A model generated the notes under the pieces. That model was not told the DNA's origin. It saw only the letters and a program-made list of their open reading frames with translations, and did no database searches. From NCBI GenBank assembly GCA_019115425.1, contig DXDO01000143.1:1-7235 (forward strand): 7,235 nucleotides of DNA. The letters are read 5' to 3'. The translations under genes were made by a program, and so were the position numbers. This DNA comes from Candidatus Agathobaculum merdigallinarum. GTDB lineage: Bacteria > Bacillota > Clostridia > Oscillospirales > Butyricicoccaceae. Shown piece after piece: positions 1 through 6,568 of the stretch (position 1 is its first letter; the number at the start of each line of letters is the position of its first letter).

Positions 1-682
1 TAGCATCATCCATCAGCGCATTCAGCGCATCCTCGCCGAAATCCAGCGCTTCCTGCTGCACACCGTTCTTGATATCCGATATGAGTTTGTCCCCTGCATC
101 GGATGCCGTCTGTTTTACATTGTCCTTCAAAGTTTTGGTAATGGTACTGCCAAACGACTTTGCATCCTGCTTGAGCTTGTCAAAAGCGTCCTGTGCCTGC
201 TTGGTTGCGTCCATGGACTTCTGCGCCGCACCATCCTGTCCAAACAGCATGGACACCTTATTGATCACGCCTACGGTCAGGTTGATCCCTGCGCGGTATT
301 TGCTGTATTCGGACACCTGATCTGTAAACGCCTCCTGGTCGCTCAGCGGCTCGGACACTGTGACCGTCGTCGGGTTTTCCCCGATTTCAAAGTCATACAG
401 ATGAAAACCGTCATTCTGTGACAGTGTCAGATTATTGATAAAGTAGCGTTCAAACTGTGTCTTCGCATCCTCTTCGGTCACGCCGTACAAACCGAAATCA
501 CCGACCAGCTCCGTACTGTAATAGGACAGCGCTGACCGGGCCGCGCTGTTCATCGAACTGCGTACCATCTGCCGTGCGAGAAGGATGCGGGATGCATCGA
601 TAAACAGGCCACCTAACAGCACAATACTGAACAATACGATGATGCAGAACACTGTCACCGCACCTTTTTCCCGTTTACGCAC
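1..682 (-). CDS. TadG-like pilus assembly protein, partial (runs off left edge)
   Basis: This frame is open from a GTG at 682-680 to the left edge, giving 227 complete codons; the stop is outside the window. The protein begins VRKREKGAVTVF and has one membrane segment at about residues 9-30, followed by IDASRILLARQMVRSSMNSA and the motif YYSTELVGDFGLYGV. That arrangement of N-terminal anchor, helix and extracytoplasmic region is usual for TadE/TadG-like proteins encoded after Flp and TadE. Residues from about 145 to the edge are rich in Lys, Asp, Gln and Ala and predict as a long amphipathic helix. The start is supported by AGGGGG seven bases upstream and lies 15 bases after the stop of the TadE-like gene. 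Unlike the two pilin-like genes before it, it lacks Glu at +5 after the Gly, so prepilin processing is doubtful. A minor or tip-associated pilus component is an inference from position and architecture. Confidence 0.75.
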   Translation of the reverse strand, partial: MRKREKGAVTVFCIIVLFSIVLLGGLFIDASRILLARQMVRSSMNSAARSALSYYSTELVGDFGLYGVTEEDAKTQFERYFINNLTLSQNDGFHLYDFEIGENPTTVTVSEPLSDQEAFTDQVSEYSKYRAGINLTVGVINKVSMLFGQDGAAQKSMDATKQAQDAFDKLKQDAKSFGSTITKTLKDNVKQTASDAGDKLISDIKNGVQQEALDFGEDALNALMDDA

Positions 683-697
683 CGGTTTTCCCCCTTT

Positions 698-1297
698 TTA
701 CTGGAACCAATCCATAATCGGGCCCAGTTTATCTTTAATCACATCCCAAAGGTCCTGCGCGACCAAAATGCCGAGATCAAGCGTGCGGATATATTCCGCT
801 GGTTCGCTGACCGCTGCGCGCACCCGTACAGTAATATCCAGATCGTCTCCCAGGTACTGGGTAATTCCGGCGATAGGAATATCGACATCTTTTGTGATCT
901 CCACCGTGACAAACCGCTGAAAAATCGTGTTTTCAAACTCCACGCTGACATGCTCGGAGCCGCTGCCTACCATGCTCTGAGGGATCATCTCTTTCAGTTT
1001 TTGCTCTGCCCAAGCCTTTATCGTGCTTTTCTTCGCCTCCATATTGCTGCCCGCGCCGCTCAGCTCGCCGAGACGGTAATACACACTCTGATCGTCCACA
1101 CCTGAACGGGTCCCGTCCATCTGAACCGAAGTGTCCGTCCACATTGCCGCCCCCTGCTGCGCCGCCTGCTGGGCGATATAGGTGATGACAACATTCTGAT
1201 ACAGCAGCAGGAACGAAGATATAATGGCGAACACAATCATGATGATCGCGCTCATGACGATCGCCGCTTCCACTGTATAGGAGCCTTTTTCCCGCAT
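698..1297 (-). CDS. tadE: TadE-like minor pilin / pseudopilin
   Basis: A 199-residue protein starting MREKGSYTVEAAIVM. The short basic leader ends in Gly5, and Glu10 is at +5 of the predicted mature end, which is the prepilin-peptidase signature. One hydrophobic helix follows (about 11-33), then an extracytoplasmic domain of about 165 residues. This is the layout of TadE-type minor pilins, which are processed by the Tad prepilin peptidase and needed for pilus assembly. An in-frame ATG lies 18 bases upstream (1315), but AGGAGG at 1304-1309 sits inside that extension and six bases before the ATG at 1297, so the inner ATG is the better start. It lies between the Flp-like pilin and the TadG-like gene. 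I see no internal repeats and no cysteine. Identification rests on the signature, size and neighbours. Confidence 0.85.
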   Translation of the reverse strand: MREKGSYTVEAAIVMSAIIMIVFAIISSFLLLYQNVVITYIAQQAAQQGAAMWTDTSVQMDGTRSGVDDQSVYYRLGELSGAGSNMEAKKSTIKAWAEQKLKEMIPQSMVGSGSEHVSVEFENTIFQRFVTVEITKDVDIPIAGITQYLGDDLDITVRVRAAVSEPAEYIRTLDLGILVAQDLWDVIKDKLGPIMDWFQ

Positions 1298-1380
1298 ACT
1301 GTTCCTCCTTTTCATTTGACTCTACAACCTGCTTGAGTCGGCGCACGATAGACTCGCGCGCCCAGTCAAACGGGTAGTAC
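1298..1380 (-). other. Spacer between pilin and tadE genes with alternative stems
   Basis: This 83-base stretch is the longest gap among the tad genes. It holds the five-base words GACTC (1318-1322), GAGTC (1335-1339) and GACTC (1351-1355) on the plus strand, so the middle word can pair with either outer one (loops of 12 and 11). A further pair GGCGC (1340-1344) and GCGCC (1358-1362) overlaps the second choice. Such mutually exclusive short stems after a pilin gene could stabilise the pilin mRNA or lower expression of downstream genes. That role is inference. There is no T-tract, so it is not a simple terminator. A frame is open across it but lacks a start and family match. Confidence 0.3.
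1304..1309 (-). promoter_or_regulatory. Shine-Dalgarno site that fixes the tadE start
   Basis: The minus strand reads AGGAGG here, six bases before the ATG at 1297-1295. Because it would be coding sequence if the upstream ATG at 1315 were used, and no comparable site precedes that ATG, it argues for the shorter 199-residue protein. Confidence 0.75.
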
Positions 1381-1590
1381 TTAGGTGCCGCTGTCAGGTG
1401 TTTGATTGATATTGCCAAGATCGTTAACATTCCCATCAGAAAACAGTTGCTCTGTCAGCCGACTCACAAACCCTACTATCGCTTTCCGGAATATCAACGC
1501 AATCGCAATCAGCACCGCAATGATGACTACCACTTCGATAGTCTCCATGCCGTCCTCTTCCTTCCAAAAACGCTTCCAGAACTCCTTCAT
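1381..1590 (-). CDS. flp: Flp1-like major pilin
   Basis: A 69-residue protein with the class IVb prepilin layout. The leader MKEFWKRFWKEEDG is rich in basic and aromatic residues and ends at Gly14. The mature end begins METIE, with Glu19 at +5 as prepilin peptidases prefer. A single hydrophobic helix (about 18-36) is followed by a polar tail rich in Asn and Asp. Size and sequence resemble the Flp1-like family of Gram-positive Tad loci. It would be the polymerising fibre subunit, cleaved by a TadV/CpaA-type peptidase that is not in this window. GAGGGG lies seven bases upstream of the ATG. The gene sits 57 bases after tadC rather than first in the operon, as flp is in many proteobacterial loci. 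The tail beyond the helix is short, so the mature protein is about 55 residues. Confidence 0.87.
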   Translation of the reverse strand: MKEFWKRFWKEEDGMETIEVVVIIAVLIAIALIFRKAIVGFVSRLTEQLFSDGNVNDLGNINQTPDSGT

Positions 1591-1647
1591 ACTCTTTCCC
1601 CTCCCTTCTGTTATCCTGATTCACCTTTCTATATCATCAAGCATGTT

Positions 1648-2577
1648 TTACATACTCATGATCGATAAAATCGCCGGCAGCGCCACGACCATCATAATAC
1701 CCAGCATCATAATCGCCATGGGCAACATCATCTTGCTCGATGCCTGCTCACCCAGCCGGCGCGCGGCCGATTTGCGCATCTCCCAGCATTCATTTGCCTG
1801 CGCTTGCAACGTCAGTACCAGTTCATTGCCGCCTTTGCGAATGTTCAGGATGATAACCGATACAAATTTGATAATCTCCTTGATATGGCACCTGCGTCCG
1901 AACTCCTCATAAGCGACCTCGATCGGCTTTCCCGCGCGAATATCCGCCATGCAGATCTGCAGTTCACGCCCCAATATACTGTCCGTTTTGCTCTCGTCTG
2001 CAATCTTTTCCCACGCGCGCGGAATGGTCATACCGGCATTGACCAACAGCACAAGTTTGTTGATGAATTCCGGGAATTCAATGCGCAGCTTGGTGCGCCG
2101 ATCCTCGATTTTGCTGTCCAGATTTTTATCCTCAAGCAGCGGCAGACCTGCGGCCGCAAAAAAACTGCCCGCGACCATAACCGCACCCGTCTGCCAGTCG
2201 CCTCCCGAAGCCAGCACCAGCGCAAACAGGTTCAGGAAGAAAAATCCCAGCAATCCCATCAGCCATCTCGTGGCCGTATGGATCTGCATATAATAATCCT
2301 GATACTCGACGCTGTACAATTCGCCCACCTTGCTGCGCACATTGTTCTCATAGCGCTGCGCCGTATGCTTAAAGCCAGCCGGGACACGGCTCATAACCGG
2401 GAAGCGCTGCATCAGCCACAACCCAATCCCCAAGTATTTTTTGGTATGGAATTGTTTTTCGTCCAGCGGCTGGAGGTAGTCATCGTAAACGCCGCGCGAA
2501 CCGCGCCACGCGATGAGCATTACCAAAACCGCCGCCAGCAGCAAAGCTGCCGCCGCAGCACTGATCACAACAACCAT
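1648..2577 (-). CDS. tadC: TadC-like type II secretion F (platform) protein
   Basis: A 309-residue integral membrane protein from the ATG at 2577. It has an N-terminal membrane helix (about 1-23), a cytoplasmic stretch, two helices near 103-124 and 128-148, a type II secretion F (GspF) domain at about 166-298, and a final helix at about 283-306. The stretch beginning EFPEFINKLVLLVNAGM and the later ARRLGEQASSKMMLPM are typical of TadC. TadC pairs with TadB in the inner-membrane platform above the TadA motor. A GTG at 2583 would overlap the tadB stop as GTGA, but the sequence GAGG is then only one base away. It is seven bases from the ATG at 2577, which I prefer. With that start, two bases separate it from tadB, so translation is probably coupled. 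Confidence 0.93.
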   Translation of the reverse strand: MVVVISAAAAALLLAAVLVMLIAWRGSRGVYDDYLQPLDEKQFHTKKYLGIGLWLMQRFPVMSRVPAGFKHTAQRYENNVRSKVGELYSVEYQDYYMQIHTATRWLMGLLGFFFLNLFALVLASGGDWQTGAVMVAGSFFAAAGLPLLEDKNLDSKIEDRRTKLRIEFPEFINKLVLLVNAGMTIPRAWEKIADESKTDSILGRELQICMADIRAGKPIEVAYEEFGRRCHIKEIIKFVSVIILNIRKGGNELVLTLQAQANECWEMRKSAARRLGEQASSKMMLPMAIMMLGIMMVVALPAILSIMSM

Positions 2578-2579
2578 GC

Positions 2580-3374
2580 TCACACCTCAATATCCATAAT
2601 TTTTTCACCGATAAAAAACGCAGCGACAAACATGATAATGGAGATCGTCATTACAACAGTTCCCTGCAGCGTATGAAACACTGGCGCCATATAATCGGGA
2701 GACGTAACACTCAGCAGCAGAACCATCACGATCGGCATCGCACACAGAATACGCGACTCGAACTTTTTTGCCTCAATCGAGGTCTCAATCTCGTTTTTGG
2801 TCTCAATTTTGTCGCTGATGATCTGCGATGTGTTGCGGATCACTTCGATCAGGTTGCCGCCCGAACGGTTGCACGTCCGGATGACATCAGAGAAACTGGT
2901 CACATCATCCAGATGCGCCCGCTCAGCGAACTGCGCAACTGCATCTTCGACGGTTTCACCCATCTCCAATTCGCGCACGATATAGCGCACTTCCTGCATA
3001 ATCGGTGTCTCCGGATCCGGATACAGCACCTGCAAATCCCTCGCTGCATCACCGAATGCGCTCGCCAGCGAGCGCCCGGCCACCATGGACGATGAAAGCG
3101 AGTACAGCAGGTCTTTGAACTGCACGTTGAGCATCTTTTTCCTGCTTTTGATGATCTGCATGGTCCGGATGCGCGGAAAGCGCAGGCTGAACAGCGCCAG
3201 CAGCAGCGACAGGATGATATTTTGATAAAAGATCATCCCAACCGCAAAGATCGCAACCGCCGCCAACAGGATGTTCATGACCCGCTCGCCGCGCTGCATG
3301 ATATAGACGTTGTAATCTGTCAGGCCATCCGCGCGCGGCTGCATTTCTTCTTTCTTTCGTTTTTCTCGCTTCAT
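2580..3374 (-). CDS. tadB: TadB-like type II secretion F (platform) protein
   Basis: A 264-residue membrane protein with a very basic N-terminus (MKREKRKKEE), two adjacent membrane helices (about 34-50 and 51-66), a GspF-type domain (about 84-222) and two C-terminal helices (about 208-224 and 237-256). The segments FKDLLYSLSSSMVAGRSL and FSDVIRTCNRSGGNLIEVIR are characteristic of TadB; the second includes the conserved Arg/Ser-Gly-Gly-Asn loop seen in this family. TadB and TadC form the inner-membrane platform that couples the ATPase to pilin extraction and polymerisation. AGGGGG is six bases before the ATG, and the gene begins 14 bases after the tadA stop. It is shorter than many proteobacterial TadB proteins, mainly because the N-terminal extracytoplasmic region is reduced. 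Confidence 0.93.
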   Translation of the reverse strand: MKREKRKKEEMQPRADGLTDYNVYIMQRGERVMNILLAAVAIFAVGMIFYQNIILSLLLALFSLRFPRIRTMQIIKSRKKMLNVQFKDLLYSLSSSMVAGRSLASAFGDAARDLQVLYPDPETPIMQEVRYIVRELEMGETVEDAVAQFAERAHLDDVTSFSDVIRTCNRSGGNLIEVIRNTSQIISDKIETKNEIETSIEAKKFESRILCAMPIVMVLLLSVTSPDYMAPVFHTLQGTVVMTISIIMFVAAFFIGEKIMDIEV

Positions 3375-3388
3375 GCTGATCCCCCTGT

Positions 3389-4621
3389 TCAGATCCGGCA
3401 GACCAGGCCGGCCGATCGGAACTTCTCCGTCTGCTGCATGCTGTTCTCCGTCCGCCTGAGTTCACCAATAATATTGCCCTTATCATCCTCCCCCTGCTCC
3501 TCGAATCGGTACAGCGGGTTGCGCCGGATCTCCCCATCCTGATAGCTGAGCACTTCCGTGATCTCGAGGACCCTGCGGGAATGGTCGCGAAGCCGCCCGA
3601 GATGGATGATAATATCGACCGCCGAGGCAATCTGCTGCCGGATTGCTTCGATGGGAAAATCCGCCCCTGTCAGCACCATCGTCTCCAGGCGGCTGAGCAT
3701 ATCCTTCGCTGAGTTGGCATGGCCGGTCGAAAGTGAACCATCATGGCCGGTATTCATCGCCTGAAGCATATCGAGCGCTTCCGGGCCGCGCACCTCACCT
3801 ACCACAATGCGATCCGGGCGCATACGCAGCGAGGATTTAATCAGGTCGCGGATTGTGATTTCACCTCTCCCCTCCATATTCGCATTGCGCGCTTCCAACC
3901 GCACAAGGTTGGGGATACCCTGAATCTGCAATTCCGCCGAATCTTCGATGGTAATAATGCGTTCCGTTGCTGGAATGAAGTTTGACAATGCGTTCAGAAA
4001 CGTCGTCTTACCCGAACCCGTGCCGCCGCTGATAAAGATATTGAATTTCGCCAGCACAAGGTCGCGTAAAAAATTCGCCACCTGTGGTGTAAGTGAACCC
4101 AGTTCGATCAGCCGCGAGATTGTCAGGGGCGACTCAGGGAATTTACGGATCGTAACCGTTGGCCCGCTCAGCGCGATCGGCGGAAGCACAATATTCACGC
4201 GCGAGCCGTCTTTCAGGCGGGCATCTACGATGGGCGTAGACTCGTTTACCTGCCTGTTGATCGGCTCCACGATATTCTGTATCACATCTTCCAACCGTTT
4301 TTGATCACGGAAGTGCACAGTGGAGCGATACAGCTCGCCCGATTTCTCATAAAAGATATTGTCCGGCCCATTTACCATGATCTCGGTGACCTGCGGGTCA
4401 TCCAGCAGCGGCTGCAGCACATCGAGGCCGCGCATGGACTGGAACACACCATCCATAATCGTCTTTTTGTCTTTGATCGACAAATACTGCTCACGCGACC
4501 GCTCTGCAATGATGTCAGCGATCGCACTACGCACATCTTCATCGGATATGCGCCGCGTTAAATCAATACGGTCGGACAGGATTTGCCTGACCTGCGCGAT
4601 CAGTTCCTGTAAATCTTCCAT
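3389..4621 (-). CDS. tadA: TadA/CpaF-family pilus assembly ATPase
   Basis: A 410-residue secretion ATPase of the GspE/VirB11 superfamily and the motor of the pilus. The N-terminal region has the CpaF-typical LQPLLDDPQVTEIMVNGP (about 69-86). The ATPase core has a Walker A GGTGSGKTT (199-207), an Asp box ITIEDSAEL (223-231), a Walker B region RIVVGEVRG (271-279) and a His box TGHDGSLSTGHANS (291-304). All catalytic elements look intact. There is no Cys-rich zinc module, as expected for the Tad branch. The start ATG lies six bases after the tadZ stop, with GAGGGGG inside the end of tadZ, nine bases away, so translation is probably coupled. The last 30 residues are polar and less conserved, ending in FRSAGLVCRI. 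Function in the cytoplasm at the TadB/TadC platform is established for the family. Confidence 0.97.
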   Translation of the reverse strand: MEDLQELIAQVRQILSDRIDLTRRISDEDVRSAIADIIAERSREQYLSIKDKKTIMDGVFQSMRGLDVLQPLLDDPQVTEIMVNGPDNIFYEKSGELYRSTVHFRDQKRLEDVIQNIVEPINRQVNESTPIVDARLKDGSRVNIVLPPIALSGPTVTIRKFPESPLTISRLIELGSLTPQVANFLRDLVLAKFNIFISGGTGSGKTTFLNALSNFIPATERIITIEDSAELQIQGIPNLVRLEARNANMEGRGEITIRDLIKSSLRMRPDRIVVGEVRGPEALDMLQAMNTGHDGSLSTGHANSAKDMLSRLETMVLTGADFPIEAIRQQIASAVDIIIHLGRLRDHSRRVLEITEVLSYQDGEIRRNPLYRFEEQGEDDKGNIIGELRRTENSMQQTEKFRSAGLVCRI

Positions 4622-4627
4622 AACCCA

Positions 4628-5680
4628 TTACCCCCTCAGCCATTCCTGCGCGATACGGGTCAGTACCGGCGGCACAGGAGCTGTGCTGAAACATTGATCC
4701 AGCGACGCATAGACCGCGTCACAGGGAACGGATGCGTCTCCGGCTTTGTCCGATCTGTTCTGCACATACAGCAGCCGGCTTGCCAATGCACTCATTTGCG
4801 CCGATTGCAGATCCAGCTCCCTGCGAAACGCCTGGAGCTTTCTCTCCGCGCTGTCCCCCATCTGCACCGGTACCAGTACATGGTCGCAGCGCTGCAGCAG
4901 GCCAACTTTATCCGCATTCAGCTCCCCGTCAAAGTCAATGATGATGACATCCGCCATAACCATCCCTGACAGCGTGGTCAGGAGACGATGCGCTTTATCT
5001 ATGCCTATATCATTCCACTCGAGCGTGCTTTCGGGTGCCGCGAACATACTGACCCCGTTTTGCTCCTCCTGAACCGTATTGGCGCGGATCGGCGGTTCCA
5101 AATTCGCACCTTTGGTATCCAACACAAGAAACACATTCGACAGGCTCTGTCCCTGCGCACCGTCCCGCTGGAACGAACTGATGTACTCCATATTCAGGTA
5201 AAATGCTTTTGCGCCGGCCTTTACTGCCGCCCTGCTCAACAGTAGTGCAAACGCAGTCTTTCCCACGCCTCCTATTGGCGAATAGACTCCCCAGATTCGT
5301 GCAGCAGTGCTCCCCTTCGAGCGCGCATATGGCTGCCCGGTCTCCTGTTCATATGCCTGCAGCAGCTGAGCAATCAGATTATCGGTCTTTTGGAACTTGT
5401 TGACGTGCAGCCAGCCGTCCGTTTCACCGCCGTCACTCTGCTCGCACAACAAAATCCTGACCTTGGCATTGATTTTCTCCGTTATAAGCTGCTGGAACTG
5501 CTCGCTGACCGCTAATATATCGATCCGCGCGTTCCCGTCCCGGACTGCATTTTCCAGTTTTTCAAATTCGGAAAACGTATGCAGCTGAAACATATTCCGT
5601 TTGCTGAGCAGATACATCGACAGCCGTTCGAGATATACCGCATCGTCATCCGCCAGATACAGTTCAATCTTGTTCACCAT
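4628..5680 (-). CDS. tadZ: TadZ/CpaE-like localisation ATPase with degenerate receiver domain
   Basis: A 350-residue two-domain protein. Residues 1-115 look like a response-regulator receiver fold (acidic cluster DDD at 11-13), but where the phosphoacceptor Asp should be, after ARIDILAV, there is Ser59-Glu60, so phosphorylation is unlikely. Residues about 127-345 are a ParA/MinD-type P-loop domain with SPIGGVGKT (134-142) and a Walker B-like VIIIDFDG (245-252). The signature lysine of MinD (KGGxGKT) is Ile136 here. TadZ/CpaE proteins have an atypical receiver and MinD-like domain and place the Tad machine at the cell pole or membrane; that role is family knowledge. The ATG at 5680 has only AAGG four bases upstream; the adjacent GTG at 5677 is possible, and TAA blocks any longer form. 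It directly precedes tadA and follows the regulator gene by 45 bases. Confidence 0.9.
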   Translation of the reverse strand: MVNKIELYLADDDAVYLERLSMYLLSKRNMFQLHTFSEFEKLENAVRDGNARIDILAVSEQFQQLITEKINAKVRILLCEQSDGGETDGWLHVNKFQKTDNLIAQLLQAYEQETGQPYARSKGSTAARIWGVYSPIGGVGKTAFALLLSRAAVKAGAKAFYLNMEYISSFQRDGAQGQSLSNVFLVLDTKGANLEPPIRANTVQEEQNGVSMFAAPESTLEWNDIGIDKAHRLLTTLSGMVMADVIIIDFDGELNADKVGLLQRCDHVLVPVQMGDSAERKLQAFRRELDLQSAQMSALASRLLYVQNRSDKAGDASVPCDAVYASLDQCFSTAPVPPVLTRIAQEWLRG

Positions 5681-5700
5681 GACGCCTTACGCAAACACAT
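5674..5700 (-). other. Possible leader mini-ORF overlapping the tadZ start
   Basis: An ATG at 5700 opens an eight-codon frame (MCLRKASW) whose TGA lies within the first codons of tadZ, so the two overlap as ATGGTGA. The minus strand has a very strong AAGGAGGG at 5725-5718, just after the regulator's stop, but it is 17 bases from this ATG. The intervening CACG-CAGA-CGTG can form a 12-base hairpin that would bring the two to an effective spacing of about five. Coupled translation into tadZ would explain the weak ribosome site of tadZ itself. This is inference; chance is quite possible for so short a frame. Confidence 0.2.
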
Positions 5701-5717
5701 GCCACGTCTGCGTGCTT

Positions 5718-5725
5718 CCCTCCTT
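5718..5725 (-). promoter_or_regulatory. Strong Shine-Dalgarno-like site with no start at normal spacing
   Basis: AAGGAGGG on the minus strand directly follows the TAA of the regulator gene. No ATG, GTG or TTG lies 5-10 bases downstream; the first candidates are GTG at 12 bases and ATG at 17 bases, while the tadZ ATG is 37 bases away. It may serve the mini-ORF through a looped-out hairpin or be a relic. Confidence 0.4.
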
Positions 5726-6325
5726 TTATGATGTATACCCTTCCGCTATCTGTTCCTGCTCGCGCAGCGTTCTTCTCAGGCGGCTGAGCGTGACCGGGGT
5801 CATGCCGAGGAATGAGGCAATATATTTATTCCTCACCTGCCCAATCAGCCCAGGATATGCCTTACAGAACCATAGATAGCGCTCCATCGCGGAATGCTGA
5901 CACACCATGTTCTTTACCTCCCAATGCTGCTTGAGTGCATCGCGTAACATGGCGTTGTAAATACCGATCAGTTGCGGATACTCTTTCATCAGTTTTTCGA
6001 CCACATCCTCCGCCATACAAAGCAGGTCACAGTCGGATAATGCTTCAATACTGATCTGAGACGGGGCGTTGTTGGAATCGGGGGACATTGCCGGGGTGCC
6101 GCACCGGAAAGCAAGGCAATCCGTAATATCATAGCTGTTGACATCCAGAAAAAATCCTCTCAGAATTCCTTTTACCAGAAACACGAATTCCCGCTGCCGT
6201 TCCCCTTCCCGGATCAGCATCTCCCCCTTATTAAGATGCCGATACTCCGTAACATTCAGAAGAGCCTGTACCAGCTCCATATCGGAAATATGTAGTACAT
6301 CAGTAAAAAACGATTTAGCCTGCAA
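5726..6325 (-). CDS. Crp/Fnr-family transcriptional regulator
   Basis: A 199-residue regulator. Residues about 15-110 match the cyclic-nucleotide-binding beta-roll (LNKGEMLIREGERQ, FVFLVKGILRG, ISIEALSDCDLL). A linking helix follows, and the C-terminal helix-turn-helix is at about 163-186 (VRNKYIASFLGMTPVTLSRL), the usual recognition signature. The phosphate-binding cassette of CAP (GE...RS/T) is not recognisable; the corresponding stretch reads FRCGTPAMSP, so cAMP binding is unlikely. The N-terminal Cys set of FNR is absent, although Cys70, Cys75, Cys99 and Cys103 lie in the effector domain. The start is TTG at 6325-6323, with GGGGG seven bases upstream; no ATG or GTG occurs in frame before an upstream TAA. 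It lies 45 bases before tadZ on the same strand, so it is probably co-transcribed with, or controls, the tad genes. The effector is unknown. Confidence 0.92.
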   Translation of the reverse strand: MQAKSFFTDVLHISDMELVQALLNVTEYRHLNKGEMLIREGERQREFVFLVKGILRGFFLDVNSYDITDCLAFRCGTPAMSPDSNNAPSQISIEALSDCDLLCMAEDVVEKLMKEYPQLIGIYNAMLRDALKQHWEVKNMVCQHSAMERYLWFCKAYPGLIGQVRNKYIASFLGMTPVTLSRLRRTLREQEQIAEGYTS

Positions 6326-6369
6326 TACCCATCCCCCATTCCCTGTTTATTACATTTCAACACATTGTT

Positions 6370-6375
6370 ATTATA
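6370..6375 (-). promoter_or_regulatory. Predicted -10 box for the regulator (and perhaps the tad operon)
   Basis: The minus strand reads exactly TATAAT, placing a start of transcription near 6363 and a leader of about 38 bases before the TTG start codon. No good -35 is found at 16-18 bases: the candidate hexamers are TGCGCT, ATGCGC and AATGCG. A perfect -10 with no -35 is typical of activator-dependent promoters. Confidence 0.45.
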
Positions 6376-6397
6376 CTTGACGAGAGAAAAAAGCGCA

Positions 6398-6411
6398 TTA
6401 TCATATGTTAA
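6398..6411. promoter_or_regulatory. 14-bp near-palindrome, candidate Crp/Fnr-type operator
   Basis: The plus strand reads TTATCATATGTTAA; six of seven base pairs are symmetric. The length and layout (five-base half-sites around four bases) match an FNR-type box, with half-sites TTAAC/TTATC instead of TTGAT. Its centre (6404.5) is 41.5 bases upstream of the start predicted from the TATAAT box, the class II activator position. Binding by the adjacent regulator is inferred. Confidence 0.35.
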
Positions 6412-6468
6412 TTCCTGTCAGCTTTTGAAAGGTTTTAAATCTTTAATCAAAATCCAAGCACATTGGGT

Positions 6469-6478
6469 ATGTATACAT
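6469..6478. promoter_or_regulatory. 10-bp perfect palindrome upstream of the regulator promoter
   Basis: ATGTATACAT is its own reverse complement and is centred 69 bases upstream of the 14-bp near-palindrome. It could be a second operator. Short AT-rich palindromes arise easily by chance, so support is weak. Confidence 0.2.
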
Positions 6479-6568
6479 CCAAACAACAACCATTTTTTCT
6501 CAAAATGTATAATTTCTATCAGGCATAGCAGTTAGAACCCTATGAATCCACCTGATTTCTGACCATAA

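Noticed and set aside
933..1436. 167-codon minus-strand frame overlapping flp and tadE
   Set aside because: Starts inside the pilin gene and becomes Cys/His-rich nonsense over tadE. The stretch in the spacer looks plausible as protein but has no start or ribosome site of its own.
1591..1647. Separate promoter or terminator between tadC and flp
   Set aside because: No TATAAT/TTGACA pair and no convincing stem were found in these 57 bases; only the pilin ribosome site is clear.
1804..2676. 290-codon plus-strand open frame opposite tadC and tadB
   Set aside because: It lies antisense to two well-recognised membrane proteins and its translation (rich in Arg, His, Gln) has no family character; it is a shadow of codon use on the other strand.
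4628..5680. Chromosome- or plasmid-partition ParA
   Set aside because: The MinD-like domain could suggest it, but the N-terminal receiver-like domain, missing signature lysine and position directly before tadA fit TadZ/CpaE better.
6415..6420. CTGACA on the minus strand as a -35 element
   Set aside because: It is about 39 bases upstream of the TATAAT box, and only poor -10 candidates lie at 15-18 bases from it.
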